Of a stretch of DNA of 64,000 nucleotides, positions 45,059 to 57,125 are shown in pieces (position 1 is the stretch's first letter; the number at the start of each line of letters is the position of its first letter). The position numbers and the translations under genes were made by a program. Source of the stretch: Gigaspora margarita (lineage: Eukaryota; Glomeromycota; Glomeromycetes; Diversisporales; Gigasporaceae); contig WTPW01000072.1 in NCBI GenBank assembly GCA_009809945.1, positions 431,492 to 495,491 of the forward strand, in the 5' to 3' direction. The notes under the pieces are model-generated. The model was given only the letters and a program-made list of their open reading frames with translations, ran no database searches and had not been told where the DNA came from.

Positions 45059-46332
45059 AACAGAAAGTTATATCGCACCTGTGGTGTTCAAAATAGTAAT
45101 ATGAAATTTGTATAACATGCAAATCAAAATAAAAACAAAATCTAAATTTTGATTAATATTTGGGTTAGAGTTAAGGCCTAGAATAGGGCAGGAGCATAGA
45201 TTATACCAAAATTTTGCATAAATTTTTTTTGTTATAGCCTCAAAGATAATTACATAAACGAATTTTTACATTCTAGTCATTTTTTAAAAAATATTTAACA
45301 TTTGTGTTACATCTGATTTTTATGTTACACTGTAGCTTATAATAAAAATTATAGTAGTGTTGAACACCAGTGTATAATTTAACAATGCTGATACTATATA
45401 CTTATTATTTATATTTAGTAAATTAATTGATAGTCCGCCAGTTAATCGGAGATCGATCATAGTGTAACGTGACGCAAATCACATATGAAAATCACTATAG
45501 TGTGAATGTGGCGTGCATACATATAAAAGTTTTTTTCTTACTAAGTTAACGACACATGTGCACTAATTGAAAGTTGTAGAGCTCGTCGAGGCGCATCTAA
45601 CGGTAGTTAGATCATCCAAATCGGCCCAGCGGATGGCGAGATATCGTTGAAAAACGATTGGACGACTATATAAAATCACTATAAAATCTCTATGTAAACA
45701 AACATTGTTTACATAGAGATTTTATATAGTCGTCCAATCGTTTTTCAATGATATCTCACCATCCACTGGGCCGATTTGGATGATCTAACCACCGTTAGGT
45801 GCGTCTCGACGAGCTCTACAACTTTCAATTAGTGCACATGTGTCGTTAACTTAGTAAGAAAAAAACTTTTATATGTATGCACGCCGCATTCACACTATAG
45901 TGATTTTCATATGTGATTTGCGTCACGTTACACTATGATCGATCTCCGATTAACTGGCGGACTATCAATTAATATAAATATCAAATATTATTTTTTAGCG
46001 TTGTTAAATTACATCACTGGTGTTCAACACTACTATAATTTTTATTATGAGCTACAGTGTAACATAAAAATTAGGTGTAATACAAATTTTTAAATATTTT
46101 TTAAAAAATAACTAGAATGCAAAAATTCATTTATGTAATCATCTTTGAGGCTCTAACAAAAAAAATTCCTTGCAAAATTTTGGTATAATCTATGTTCCTG
46201 CTCTATCCTAGGCCTTAACTCTAACCCAAATATTAATCGAAATTTAGATTTTGTTTTTATTTTGATTTGCATGTTATGCAAATTTCATATTACTAGTGTT
46301 GAATACCACAGGTGCGATATAACATTTCTGTA
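45059..46332. mobile_element. Long hairpin (fold-back) element, arms of about 640 bp
   Basis: Left arm 45059-45699 and right arm 45707-46332 are inverted copies with a 7-base loop (aaacatt). The outer ends read cagaaagttatatcgcacctg and its inverse. The inner 150 bp of each arm carries the module 'gttgtagagctcgtcgag...catctaacgg...gatcatccaaatcggccca...gatggcgagatatcg', found again at 48.7-49.2 kb and 56.8-57.1 kb. CpG is well kept. It encodes no protein. A transcript across it would form a nearly perfect long double-stranded RNA. No convincing TSD was found. Confidence 0.85.
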
Positions 46333-46648
46333 TAGTATAATAGTATTAATATTAGTACAATTAGAAAAATTAATTAGAATTATTATTTATTATTAAATGA
46401 TACTAATTGTAATTTTAATCTGATATCTATTGATTATTACCAATTACTATCTTAATTGATAGTTCTTATCAGAGGAATTTAAATTGATTACTATCTAATA
46501 ACTGATAAAAATCAATAGTAATTTCTATAAAAATTTTGGTGATAATAGTAGATACAATATGTATATATATAGTATGCACATATATAATTTAGATTAAATA
46601 ATTAATATAAAAGTTATATACATATATGTATTCATATATGCATACATA

Positions 46649-48242
46649 TAGGGTCCGTATTGGGCTGGGTCGGGTCGGGTATCTCCAAGCCCAAACCCAA
46701 ATCTGAAAATATTTTACAAGCCCAAAGTTCAAGTTCGGCATGATAAAAATTATGGGTTCGGGTTGGGCTGGGCCTGATTATTTTGTAAGCCTGGCCCAAA
46801 ACCTGCCCAAATTTATTACAGGTTTGAAAATTTGACCCAAACCTGGGTAACCCAACTCTAAATCAGTACAAAAAAAAAATTTTTAAAAATGTTTTATTTT
46901 CACATAAAAAAAAATTGAAAGAAATAAATTTTTAAGCTATATAGTAGTAAGGCCGCACACATAAATAAATTGGTTCTCATAACCCGGCCAGGTAGATTTT
47001 TTTAAAAAGTAAATGTTATTTTATATTAATATAATATATATAATTTTAGGCTATACTATACATATTCATATTCAGGGGAAAATTCCCTATTACACAATCT
47101 ATAAAAATGCATGATCAGTTTAGATAAATTTATTTAGACAGGATGCGGGTTAAAGGGAGTTAGTTTTTAGAATAGAGTTTATATTAAACAAGTATAAGTG
47201 GGTTTTAAAGGGTTAAATAGGAACCCCTCATTATGATTCGTGGCATTTATTTGTATTAAAAATTTATTTAAAATAAATCCATTGTTTCCAAAATGTCATT
47301 ACTCGACAAATATAATCAGTCTAACAAAAGTCATCCCATAGTAAATAACTACTCTAAATCTAACAGAACCTCTAACTCTAAAAACTAAATCTAACCCTAA
47401 ATCTAACTAATCAAATATCAATATAACAGCTCGCTAAAGAGTCCTACACATGATCTATCACCCTACCCATGAAGTATCAAAGCACTATAACAGTGTGAAT
47501 CTGGTAATAACAGCACTAAAATGATGACACTGAAATTAACAGTAGTATTGGTGATGAATTAACGACTAAAAGGAAGGTAAGCAAGAGTTAATAAAAAACA
47601 AAACAAAAAGGAAAAAACAAAAAGTAAAAGTGATGCCTATCAATGAGATCAGCAGTGTGTCAAAAATGGCAACATGAAATTAACACTGCACTGACAATGA
47701 CAAAGTCACTAATATATTACAAAGATTCTACCATACGATGACCTCAAGCGATGACTTCAATATATGAGCGAAAGCACCATTGTACGATGACTTCAAGCAA
47801 TGGCTCCAATATGAAGATTCTATAAAGCATAAAAAATCCAAGACGACAAAACCAGAGAAGAGAAGGTGCTAAAGCGGTTGCTAAAAAAAAACAAATTTAA
47901 TTAGTTTACAAGTAAAAAAGAAAAAACAACATAAATTAAAAAAAAAATACTTATAGTGTATTTATATCATGCCGATCTGTATGAATGGGAGAGTTTTATA
48001 CCAAAAAAGTATATATTATATCTAACTAATAGGAACTATAGCAAAAATAATATAGTTTTTTGCTTAGTATTATTGTGCTATACCAGGCCTATTTACTAAC
48101 CTGACCTGGGTCCAATATTTAATAAACCCAATCTGAACCCGGCCTACTTTACAAACAAACTTTAAAATTTAGACCTGACCCGTGCACAAACCCAGCCTGA
48201 TTCTAAAACCCACAGGTTTAGCCTGGCCCAATATGGACCCTA
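46649..48242. mobile_element. hAT-like element, 1.6 kb, no visible transposase
   Basis: The ends TAGGGTCCGTATTGGGCTGG and (reverse complement) TAGGGTCCATATTGGGCCAG are flanked by an exact 8-bp TSD CATACATA at 46641-46648 and 48243-48250. The TAGGG start fits hAT. The subterminal 150-200 bp on each side are rich in 'gggtcgggt', 'gggcctg' and 'aacctgaccc', likely transposase-binding repeats. The middle (47500-47880) has diverged direct repeats ('cgatgacttcaa..aatgg'), but no transposase motif was recognised. Confidence 0.82.
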
Positions 48243-48380
48243 CATACATACAATTTTGTAATCTTTTTGAATTTATTATGCCAAAATTACAAATTGGCCA
48301 AAAATCATTTAGTTAATTTTTATTAGGTGTTTTGAACATTATGATAATAGCAGTAATATAAAAAATAAATAAAAAATATA

Positions 48381-49339
48381 CAGTCAGACCTCCCTATAGT
48401 CACACCCCATATAGTCACACCTCTATTTAAGCACCTGATTTTGTGCGATGGTCATTATAGTCACAAATCGCTTATAATCACTATCACCATGAAAATTTGA
48501 TTTTTTAACAATTTTATTAATAAAAAACCCTCATTATAGTCACCAATTTTAACCAAATATGGATTATATAATCTGATTGACCAATTTTCATATTCACGTA
48601 TATTTAAAATTATCTATTAATTGATAATCCGCCTGTCAACTGGAGAGTGATCCTATAGGCGAAATGTGGAGTGCTTCCATCTAAATGTTTTTTCCTTACT
48701 AAGTTAACGATACATGTCCACTAATTGAAAGTTGTAGAGCTCGTCGAGACGCATCTAAAGGTAGTTAGATCATCCAAATCGGCCCAGTGGATGGCGAGTT
48801 ATCGTCGAAAAACGATTGGCCGACTATATAAAAATCCGTGATGGAGATTACATATGAAAATCACTGTAGGCGAAATGTGGATTGCTTCCATCTAAAACTT
48901 TTTTTCTTACTAAGTTAACGATACATGCCCACTAATTAAAAGTTGTAGAGCTCTTTGAGACGTATCTAACGGTGGTTAGATCGTCCAAATCGACCCAGTG
49001 GATGGTGAGATATCGTCGAAAAACGATTGACCGACTATATAAAATCTCTTATATAAACCAATATTGTTTACACAGAGTATATAGTCGGCCAATAGTTTTT
49101 CGACGAGTTCTCGCCATCCACTGGGCCGATTTGGATGATCTAACCACCGTTAGATGCGTCTCGACGAGCTCTACAACTTTCAATTAGTGGGCATGTATCG
49201 TTAACTTAGTAAGAAAAAAGGTTTATGCCACATTTCGCCTATAGATGACCATAATGAGGTATTTTATTTATAGTCACACCTCTTTACAATCACCAAAATA
49301 GGGTGCGACGGACTTGGTGATTATAGAGAGGGACGACTG
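48381..49339. mobile_element. Tc1/pogo-like element built of repeated hairpin modules
   Basis: Terminal repeats CAGTCAGACCTCCCTATAGT and (reverse complement) CAGTCGTCCCTCTCTATAAT, flanked by TA at 48379-48380 and 49340-49341. Inside there are three copies of the 150-bp module also seen in the 45-kb hairpin: two direct (48698-48835 and about 48905-49040) and one inverted (about 49075-49216). Each is bordered by 'gcgaaatgtgg'. The third can pair with either of the first two. No transposase; an open frame at 48972-49187 is just the hairpin. Confidence 0.78.
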
Positions 49340-49400
49340 TATTTGGTATACCAAACTGGATTATTCCCAAATTGAGAAAAAGATTATTATTAAATAATTA

Positions 49401-49547
49401 GGGGAGTGACAAAAATCAGATGATTTTTTAGGGGGGGGGTAAAAAAAGTTGAAATTACATATAAGAACCTGACTATATATATATTAAAAAAGAGGGAGGG
49501 GGGTAGACCTCTGATAAAAAATAATCAGGTGATTAATGACATGGCCC
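49401..49547. mobile_element. PIF/Harbinger-like MITE, family H1, copy 3
   Basis: Ends GGGGAGTGACAAAAATCAGA and (reverse complement) GGGCCATGTCATTAATCACC, flanked by TTA at 49398-49400 and 49548-49550. Very close to 2670-2820. Confidence 0.8.
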
Positions 49548-49550
49548 TTA

Positions 49551-50250
49551 CTTAATTGGTATACCTCTAAGTTAGATTACCCGTTTAATTAATAATCTGT
49601 GTAGATTTTTTATTAGATGAAAAAAAGATTGGATATTATTGGTTATACAGATACAGATATCTTTAACAAACTCTTTCAAATGCTCTTTGCTTTGTCTTTG
49701 CTTGGTATTTGCCAATCAGAAATCATAAATTTATTAGACCAGAAACAAATCTGAAGAAAAAAACAAAAAATAAAAAAAATAAAGCAAATCACATATAAAT
49801 ATCAATAGTAACACACAACAAAAATGAAAAATGATACTTTAATTCAAGTATTTTGATAATTATTTGCACTATTTCTGGCTTTAGCATTTTTTGCTATATT
49901 TCAAATTGCAAGAGCTTATATCATATCTTGTAATTTTATTTATTCATTTATGCAAAAATGGCAAAGATAAAATTTCTTTTTCAGGTTTTGCAAGAAAATT
50001 TTTGCTATCAATCCTGCAAAATAGCAGCACAGATTATTAAATTTGGTTAATAATTTTTTTTGTATAGCAAAAAAATAAACACATCACTTAAAGCAATTAT
50101 ATAAACAATCAAATACAGTATTGATAATTAAGCCAAACTTACAATGCACTAATAAAATATGTAGAAACATGACTTATATTCATTGTTGCAATTTTTATAT
50201 TCTCATGTTCTCATAAAATATACCTTTACAGGTATAGGTCATGTCCTCTA
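49551..50250. other. AT-rich intergenic DNA, no gene seen
   Basis: No coding character and no paired ends recognised. Confidence 0.45.
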
Positions 50251-50713
50251 GAAATAAGTTTATAATAAAAATTTAAACAAAAATATATGAATTTACTATA
50301 AACTTTAAGCTGAAAATTCTTTTCAGCTTGACTATTTAACTTAAATTTAAATTTTATAAGTATAGAACAAGAAAAAGAGAATAATTAAGCTTAAAAACCA
50401 AGTTAAAATTTTGTTAATTTTGCATGATTTCAAAATATAACTTTGCAAAAAACAAATTATTACAAATTTTAAATTAGCAATTATGTGTAAAATTATGCTC
50501 TAAACAACTTTACTTAGTCATAAAAATATGTTATCTTGATGAAAAAGTAAGTTAGCTATATGCTAAAGTTAAACATTTTGGTTGTAAAATAAACCTCTTT
50601 TTTGTCAAAATAACCTGCTTTGGGCTTCTAAGTAAACTTGTTTAGCAGATTCTACTTACACCAAAGTCAAAACATGTTTTCTCAAACCTTTTAATAAGTA
50701 AAAATAGGGTTAG

Positions 50714-50878
50714 GGGCATGCCATTTATCACATGATTTTTACTATAGATACATGGTTAGTAATGGTGATTACATCTATATATTATATTAGCAAATCAAAA
50801 TTAGATAAAGTGATCACACCATACATGGATAAGAGTCGCTACTAAGTAAAAAATATCACATAATAAATAGCATGCCCC
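50714..50878. mobile_element. PIF/Harbinger-like MITE, family GGGGCATGCC, copy 2
   Basis: 165 bp with ends GGGGCATGCCATTTATCACA and (reverse complement) GGGGCATGCTATTTATTATG. Flanked by TTA at 50711-50713 and 50879-50881. Removing it with one TTA restores the FB2 arm reading agggttaaagttag, matching ggtttaaagttgg of FB1. Confidence 0.88.
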
Positions 50879-51353
50879 TTAAAGTTAGAAAAAAATTTTT
50901 TTTTAAAAAAAATTTTTCTAACTTTAACACCATTTTTCATTTAGTAAAAGGTTTAAGAAAATGCATTTTGACCTTGATACAAGTAGAATCACTTGCTAAA
51001 CAAGTTTACTTAGAAGACCAAATCAGGTTATCTTAACAAAAAAAGGGTTCATATTACAAACCAAAATTTTTAACTTTAGCATATAGCTAACTTACTTTTT
51101 CATTAAGATAACCTGTTTTTGTGACTAAGTAAAGTTGTTTAGAGCATAATTTTACACATAAATGCTAATTTAAAATTTGTAAATATTTGTTTTTTATGAA
51201 GTCACATTTTGAAATTGTCAAAATTAACAAAATTTTGATTTGGCTTTAAGCTCAATTTTTTCTTTTTTTTTTTATATACCCATAAAATTTAATTTTAAGT
51301 TAATTGGTCAAGTTGAAAAGGATCTTTAGCTCAAAGTTTATAGTAAATTCATA

Positions 51354-51906
51354 CCGTATGTGTCCGAAAATAAGCTACCTTTTTTGGACGATTTTGGACA
51401 CAATAAATCCGGGGGTAGCTTATTTTTAGATAAAATCGATTTTTGGTCAATCGCCAATAGTTGTTACATAGTAAAGTCTAAATTCTACTATGTAAATCTG
51501 TTATTAGCGCTTAAGTAAACATTTTTGGAAGACTAAACTACACCTATCCTGAAATTTCATCAGAATTGGAGTACTTTTCATTATTTGACTTTTAATTTTT
51601 ACGTTCAACGAATATATTTTGCTAATAAAATTTTAATCTCTTCGTTGAACGTAAAAATTAAAATCCAATTAATAAAAAGTTCTTCAATTTTGTTGAAAAT
51701 TATAGAGTATATGTATTTTGATCTTCTGAATAAGTTTACTTAAGCGACTTTAATCGATTTGCTTAGTAAAATTTGGACTTTACTATGTAGCAACTTTCAT
51801 CGATCGTGGGGTAGCTTATTTTCGGGTCAAAGACGTTTTTATGTTTCTTGACCAAAGAGAGGGGGTAGCTTATTTTCGGAGGTAGCTTATTTTCAGCAAT
51901 ATACAG
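51354..51906. mobile_element. Tc1/mariner-type MITE, family AAGCTACC, copy 4 (long form)
   Basis: Ends CCGTATGTGTCCGAAAATAA and (reverse complement) CTGTATATTGCTGAAAATAA, flanked by TA at 51352-51353 and 51907-51908. At 553 bp it is longer than its relatives and has an internal hairpin (tttttacgttcaacgaa... and its inverse, about 51597-51660). Because it interrupts the FB2 arm, the TA target is demonstrated directly. CpG is retained, suggesting a younger copy. Confidence 0.85.
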
Positions 51907-54317
51907 TATGTTTTTGTTTAAATTTTTATTATAAACTTATTTTAAACCTATTTTAAGAAAACATTTCCTATGATTGTTTAGATTTGAAAACATTTGATAT
52001 TCTGTAAATTTTCTCTAGGAAAAAAATTTGAGAACTTAATACTCAAAAAAATATATTTTTTATCAAGTATTATATAAATATAATAGTATAAAGCTAGTTA
52101 AATATAAATTAGGAATCAAATGAAGTTCAAAATAATCTGAAAAGAAAATGATGAACATAAAGTCAAGAAAAGTTGGGCAAAAAAGAATAAATAACCAAAA
52201 TTTTCTAAAATAAAAAATTTAAAAAATAAAAATATAAATAAATTTTATTGTTGAGAACATAAATAAATTTTTAATAAATTTGTTCTCAAAAAAACATAAA
52301 TCTCAAACAGATTTCCAATACTGTTTGCATTACCTATTTCATAATATAAAATAATAAAAAAGCTAAATGCTTACTTTAAATACTTTGGTAATATGCTCTT
52401 GACTTGCTAGAAATTATATTTAAATTTATTATTTTTTATTTAAACTATTTAGTTTGATTATTTAATTTTTCTTGAATGCCTGTAATACTCTCTTTTAATT
52501 CAGATCCTAGTTTATTAAATTCTTTAGCTTTTTTATGTATGTTGGCTAGTAAATTTATTATTTTGAATAAAGTTTCAGATTCTAGACTTATTGAGTTATG
52601 CTTAAATGCTATACCCTGAAGACCAAATTCAAAGAACTCATAATCCATTCTGCAGAATCTATTTAGCTATGATTAGGGTATTCAGCTATGATTAGGGACT
52701 GTACAAACTGCAACAAGCAAGTCAAAATCTTTACAAAGAAAAAGACTAATTAATGCAATTTGTACAGAGCCATAATTACAACAATGATCTGGATCTCCAT
52801 TAGTATAAAGACATAAATTGGTAGCATCTCTTGATATGCATATTGAATTGTTAGAACATTTAAAAATTTAGTTGAATATCTAATCAAAGTGCTTGGTTCA
52901 AAAATTGTATCTTTGTATAATACATATACTTGACTATCATAAAATAATCTAGAAATATTATTAGAAATAGAAATAACAAATTACAGATAGTGTTAGAGTT
53001 AGGTTTGCAAAATTATGATCAGCACTAGCCAAAGTACTTTTATATGCAACTATTAAGCATTGATTTTGTATATCTGTAGAAACTGCAACATCTTATCCAA
53101 TAGAAATTTTATGTTTATTATCTGCAAAAATTTAGCAAGTTCATTAATAATTCGAAATACAAAATTCTCTAAGATATCAAAAAAGTGTTGTACAATAATA
53201 TGCATCCTTACTATGTTTTTGAAGTATTTACTCTTGTACTTTAAATTTTATATTAAATTGACTTGTATAATACATTAAACATGTTGTAGTGGTATTTGTA
53301 GGACAACATTGAAGATGAATCCATTTATCTGATAGAATATTAATATCAGAAGATAGGAAATTACTATGCTCAGTTTTTAATCTTTTTACTATAGTTTCAC
53401 AAAGATCATAAACTAACAAGGCCAATGGTATATATAGAACCGTTCCATAGTATCTTTATTTATTGTAAGTAAGTTCTATATAAAAATAAATTAAAAGATG
53501 ATTATTTTTTTAGCAAAAAACATATACAACAGGAATAGAAATGTACAATATGCATTATTACTATATATGCAAAACATAATACTAAATTAGATATAATATA
53601 ATGTAAATGTTAAAAATATACTATTTAGCACTGCATACAGTACCCAGGGTCTTATTCAATAACAATATTTTTTTAAATTAAATAGTACCTATGGGTACTG
53701 AGTAAGGACCAGATACTATATATAGGAGATATAATATATAAAAAACAATAAATTAAACATAAATTTACTCTAGATATTATTCAAGAATTACATCAAATAG
53801 GTGGCAAATAATACCCAAGTTTAATCAAGAGTGATATTATATTTAGAAAATACTTTATGGATGCTAAATGATATATATATTGTGTGTTAGATTGATTCTT
53901 GTATTAGATGAAACCTGGCCTAAATTAGATTAGAGTTAGGGTAAAATTATAGTAAAGTTAGAGGTTAGTTTAGGCCAGTTGTTGCTGATTATTTAATGCT
54001 GGTCAACTGATAGTCATCTGACATAAATCTGATGCAAGTTTTAATTTGATGCACAATATATATAAATAATAATTTATTTTAAAAAATTGAGGTGCATATT
54101 AAAACCAAATTAAAAAATTTAGTTAATTCAAATCAGATAGATACTTAATTTTAATTTCTATAAATTTTAACTGATAATTTCTATTTGCATTATATTTTTT
54201 GTACAATATTTATAGAACCAAGCTTTAAATTATTTTAGAAATCAAAGTTTATACTAGCTACTATAGTAATACAGAATACATAATATAAAAGCAAAAATAC
54301 TCACATTTATATATCTA

Positions 54318-54661
54318 TAGTGTGCCAAGTCACTTCTTATCAAAAATCACATATATTTTAATAAATCTATAAAATCTTAAGTTTTAAATATTTTTTAAAA
54401 ATATAACTGATAAAACTATTGTTTTTCACTAGTACTATCCAAATTATCAATTAGAATGTCTAAAAAAGTTTATAAATTTAAGTTATAAGTATTTAAAACT
54501 ATTATGCTTTTAAAATTTTGGCGTTTAATATAAAAAAATTTAAATTTTTTTTATATTTTTTTATCCAGTCATAATTAGTATATAACGAATTCTGATTGGC
54601 TAAAAAGCATTTATATATGCCCAAATTTGGCGCATTTGATATGAAGTGACTTGGTGCACTA
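54318..54661. mobile_element. MITE with ends TAGTGYRCCAAGTCACTTC
   Basis: 344 bp. The left end TAGTGTGCCAAGTCACTTC pairs with the right end (reverse complement TAGTGCACCAAGTCACTTC). Flanked by TA at 54316-54317 and 54662-54663, Tc1/mariner- or Stowaway-like. No second copy in the window. It sits in the decayed gene at 52.4-56.6 kb. Confidence 0.72.
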
Positions 54662-55350
54662 TATAAAAAGAAAATATAAATTCTTACTTACTCATTAAAA
54701 TAAGCCTTGTTTTATTCCAGAATGCATCAAATTTTGTCCCTTTGAATCCATTATTTGTTCACAAATTGAATGTTATATTAGGATCTGCTAGTATTAATAT
54801 TAATCTTAATCTCTTTTTCACATTATAACTAACTGTATTCTAAGTTATAGCAGCATTTCCAGTAAGGTCAAAATGAAGTATCCACAATACTACTAGTATA
54901 ATATTCTGAACATAGGAATACTATTATATAAAGATCATATATTATAACAAATAAATAATATATTATATTATTTAATATTTAAATATCCTACATTATTATC
55001 TTATCTTATTAAGTATATTCTTTCGCATTTGCTATATAAAATAGTGAGGCAATTCTTCATAAATTTGACAAATATACGTGCTTTTAATGCTTCATCTTGC
55101 TTATTATTTAACATTTCAATTCTCTATATATAGTTAATCATTTTTAAATAATTATTTTGATAATATCTAAAAGTTAAAATAGTAAAAATTAGATACAACA
55201 TGAATTATACAAATATTTAAAATGTTGTAAAAAAAAGCATAACTTTTAGATCTTATTCAAATCATAAATTATACTTTTTTGAACTATAATTTTAAGAAAA
55301 TCAAACAAGATAATAATTGGTAAAACAACATACTAACCTATATATGTCAA

Positions 55351-55630
55351 TTGCAGTGTTGTACATTTTGGTTGTCTACAACCTTTTTTGGCTTGTCCAT
55401 GTCCAAAATTGTCCAAATGTTCAAGATAGTCCAAAGCTTGTCCAGGCTTTAATAATTAATAATTCTATCTAAAAAATATATAACTATATATTTTTTTAGA
55501 TGCTGAACACATTTTACTTAAAATTAAAATAGGTTATTTTAATAAAATTTTAAGTAATTTTACTTTATTTAATTGTCCAAAATTGTTCAAAATTGTTTAA
55601 ATCATTGTTCAAAGCTATCTTATGACAATA
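55351..55630. repeat. TGTCCAAA-rich repeat element, copy 2 (empty site for the SINE)
   Basis: Colinear with 17851-18429 but without the SINE. It carries one uninterrupted aataaaattttaagta at about 55549-55564. Ends gcagtgttgt and (reverse complement) gcagtattgt are short inverted repeats, with possible CAATT flanks. Confidence 0.7.
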
Positions 55631-56819
55631 CTGCCAATTGGGTATATAAGTTGCAATTCTTTATAAACTTGTATTGGTCTATAGCATTGTTTGTAAACTA
55701 CTGTTGAATTTCAATATGCACATAAAATAATTTTTCAAATAGAAGATTATCCAATTGAGTATATTTGTTCTTAGTTGATGAGGTTTACAAGCACTAACTT
55801 GGTATACATTGTACTATTATTTTCAGAACTTTGAGCATTTTAATTACTATAGTGAAGTTCATTTATACTAGCAGTAGTTGTTATTAGATATTTGAATATT
55901 TTTTTAAAATTTCAATTAAAGAAAGAACTTTAGGCATTACTTAATGCACCTATCACTACTTGCCTATAATTGACTAATAGAAATCTTAAGAGAACTCAAA
56001 AGTTGTGCAAGTTTTTGTTGAATTAGTTGGCTTTTTTTATAGTAGCTAGTATAATAAAATTCATCATATAATTTACTATTCTAATACATTTTTAGCTGTG
56101 TAAAAAAAACTGGTAAATGATATGAACATGCATGTAATATTGAAATATATAAACCAATATACCAAAAAGCACTTGCAAGACAATTTACAAATACTTTTTC
56201 TAGTGCTTCATATAAGCCACAAGTTTATCTGACCTGTTAAGCTTCAAAAAGCTCAATAATTTCATTATAAAGTCAATAATTATTATATTTAGTACAATGT
56301 TGTAGAAGTAAAAGTTGGTTTGAATTTTTTATTAAAATGTCAAAAACATCTGGCCTGTTTTGAGTTGAAACTGTTGTATCTAAATTTGTATTAAAAACAA
56401 GACAAAATTTGACCTGCATAAAATCTAAAACTTGTAATATTTTAAAGTCACCATCTAACCTCTTGTCTACTTCTTTTTAACCTTTAGATTTTTTTTGTCT
56501 AATAGATACTTTCACCTCTCTATCATCATATTGTCCCATCATAGTTAAATTAAAAAGATCAAAAAATTTACTTGTGAATACTATACTTATTACATATTTA
56601 ATACCTTTATTAATCTAAACTAAGAGATAGAAATTTTTGAAAAAAAATTGATTATAGTAATATAAAAAAAGTATCTTGAAATTTGTTTTTTATATTTTTA
56701 TTTTAATTGATGATCTGAATAAGATCTGCAGAATTACTATATTGGAACTATAGCAAATTTTGGGAATAAGTACAATATAAATTTTTATTATATGCTAAAA
56801 TCTAAACAGAGTCAAATAA

Positions 56820-57125
56820 AAGTATTTTTTTATTAAGTTAACAAAGTCAATTAATTAAACATTGTAGAGCTCATTGAGTTGCATCTAATAGTAATTATAT
56901 CATCCAAATTGATCCAATATTTACTAAGATGATTGGCTAACTATATAAAATTTCTATATTTGGTTACAAAGAATTTTATATAGTTAGCAAATATTTTTTA
57001 GCGATATCTCAGTAACTACTAGGCCAAATTGAATGACCTAAACACTATTAGATGCATCTTATTGAGCTCTACAACTTTTAATTAGTTGGCTTTGCTTGTT
57101 AATAAAAATTCTTTTTATTTGACTC
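56820..57125. mobile_element. Degenerate hairpin element sharing the 45-kb module
   Basis: An inverted repeat centred near 56970. The left arm reads 'attgtagagctcattgagttgcatctaa' and the right arm its inverse with changes. It corresponds to the 45-kb and 48-kb module but almost every CG has become TG, CA or TA, so it is an old copy. A short loop 'ctatatttggttacaaag' lies in the middle. Confidence 0.7.

Larger units (their letters stand above)
50251..51943. mobile_element. Fold-back element FB2 with two nested MITEs
   Basis: The left arm starts near gaaataagtttataataaaa and is mirrored by the right arm ending ttattataaacttatttt. The arms match those of FB1 at 40.8-43.1 kb (shared 'aacaactttacttag', 'ggttatctt', 'gaatttactataaact'). 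A Harbinger-like MITE (50714-50878) sits at the hairpin centre and a Tc1-type MITE (51354-51906) in the right arm. In both cases the FB sequence resumes exactly after the short TSD. Native length is about 970 bp. Exact outer limits are uncertain. Confidence 0.75.
52445..56600 (-). pseudogene. Decayed multicopy gene with a TDGGPDH-like motif
   Basis: Minus-strand pieces in order: GLYEALEKVFVNCLASAFWY followed by IGLYISILHACSYHLPVFF (about 56220-56110); LSSDINILSDKWIHLQCC with TCLMYYTSQFNIKFKVQE (53370-53228); VAVSTDIQNQCLIVAYKSTL then ASADHNFANLTLTLS (about 53080-52990); LCLYTNGDPDHCCNYGSVQI then ALISLFLCKDFDLLVAVCTV (about 52815-52720); and a helical C-terminus, GLQGIAFKHNSISLESETLF onward to a stop at 52445. 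YTNGDPDH appears to be a mutated (T)DGGPDH, which with the spacing to a downstream Asn/Glu region recalls RNase-H-fold transposases. That is inference. Stops are numerous, and two repeat elements (54318-54661, 55351-55630) interrupt it. No named family recognised. Confidence 0.45.

Noticed and set aside
48972..49187. Plus-strand 71-codon frame with repeated words
   Set aside because: It spans the two inverted copies of the hairpin module and reads the palindrome.
53640..53725. Small inverted repeat (ggtcttattca...tgagtaaggacc)
   Set aside because: Only about 15 imperfect base pairs and no TSD; not enough to call an element.
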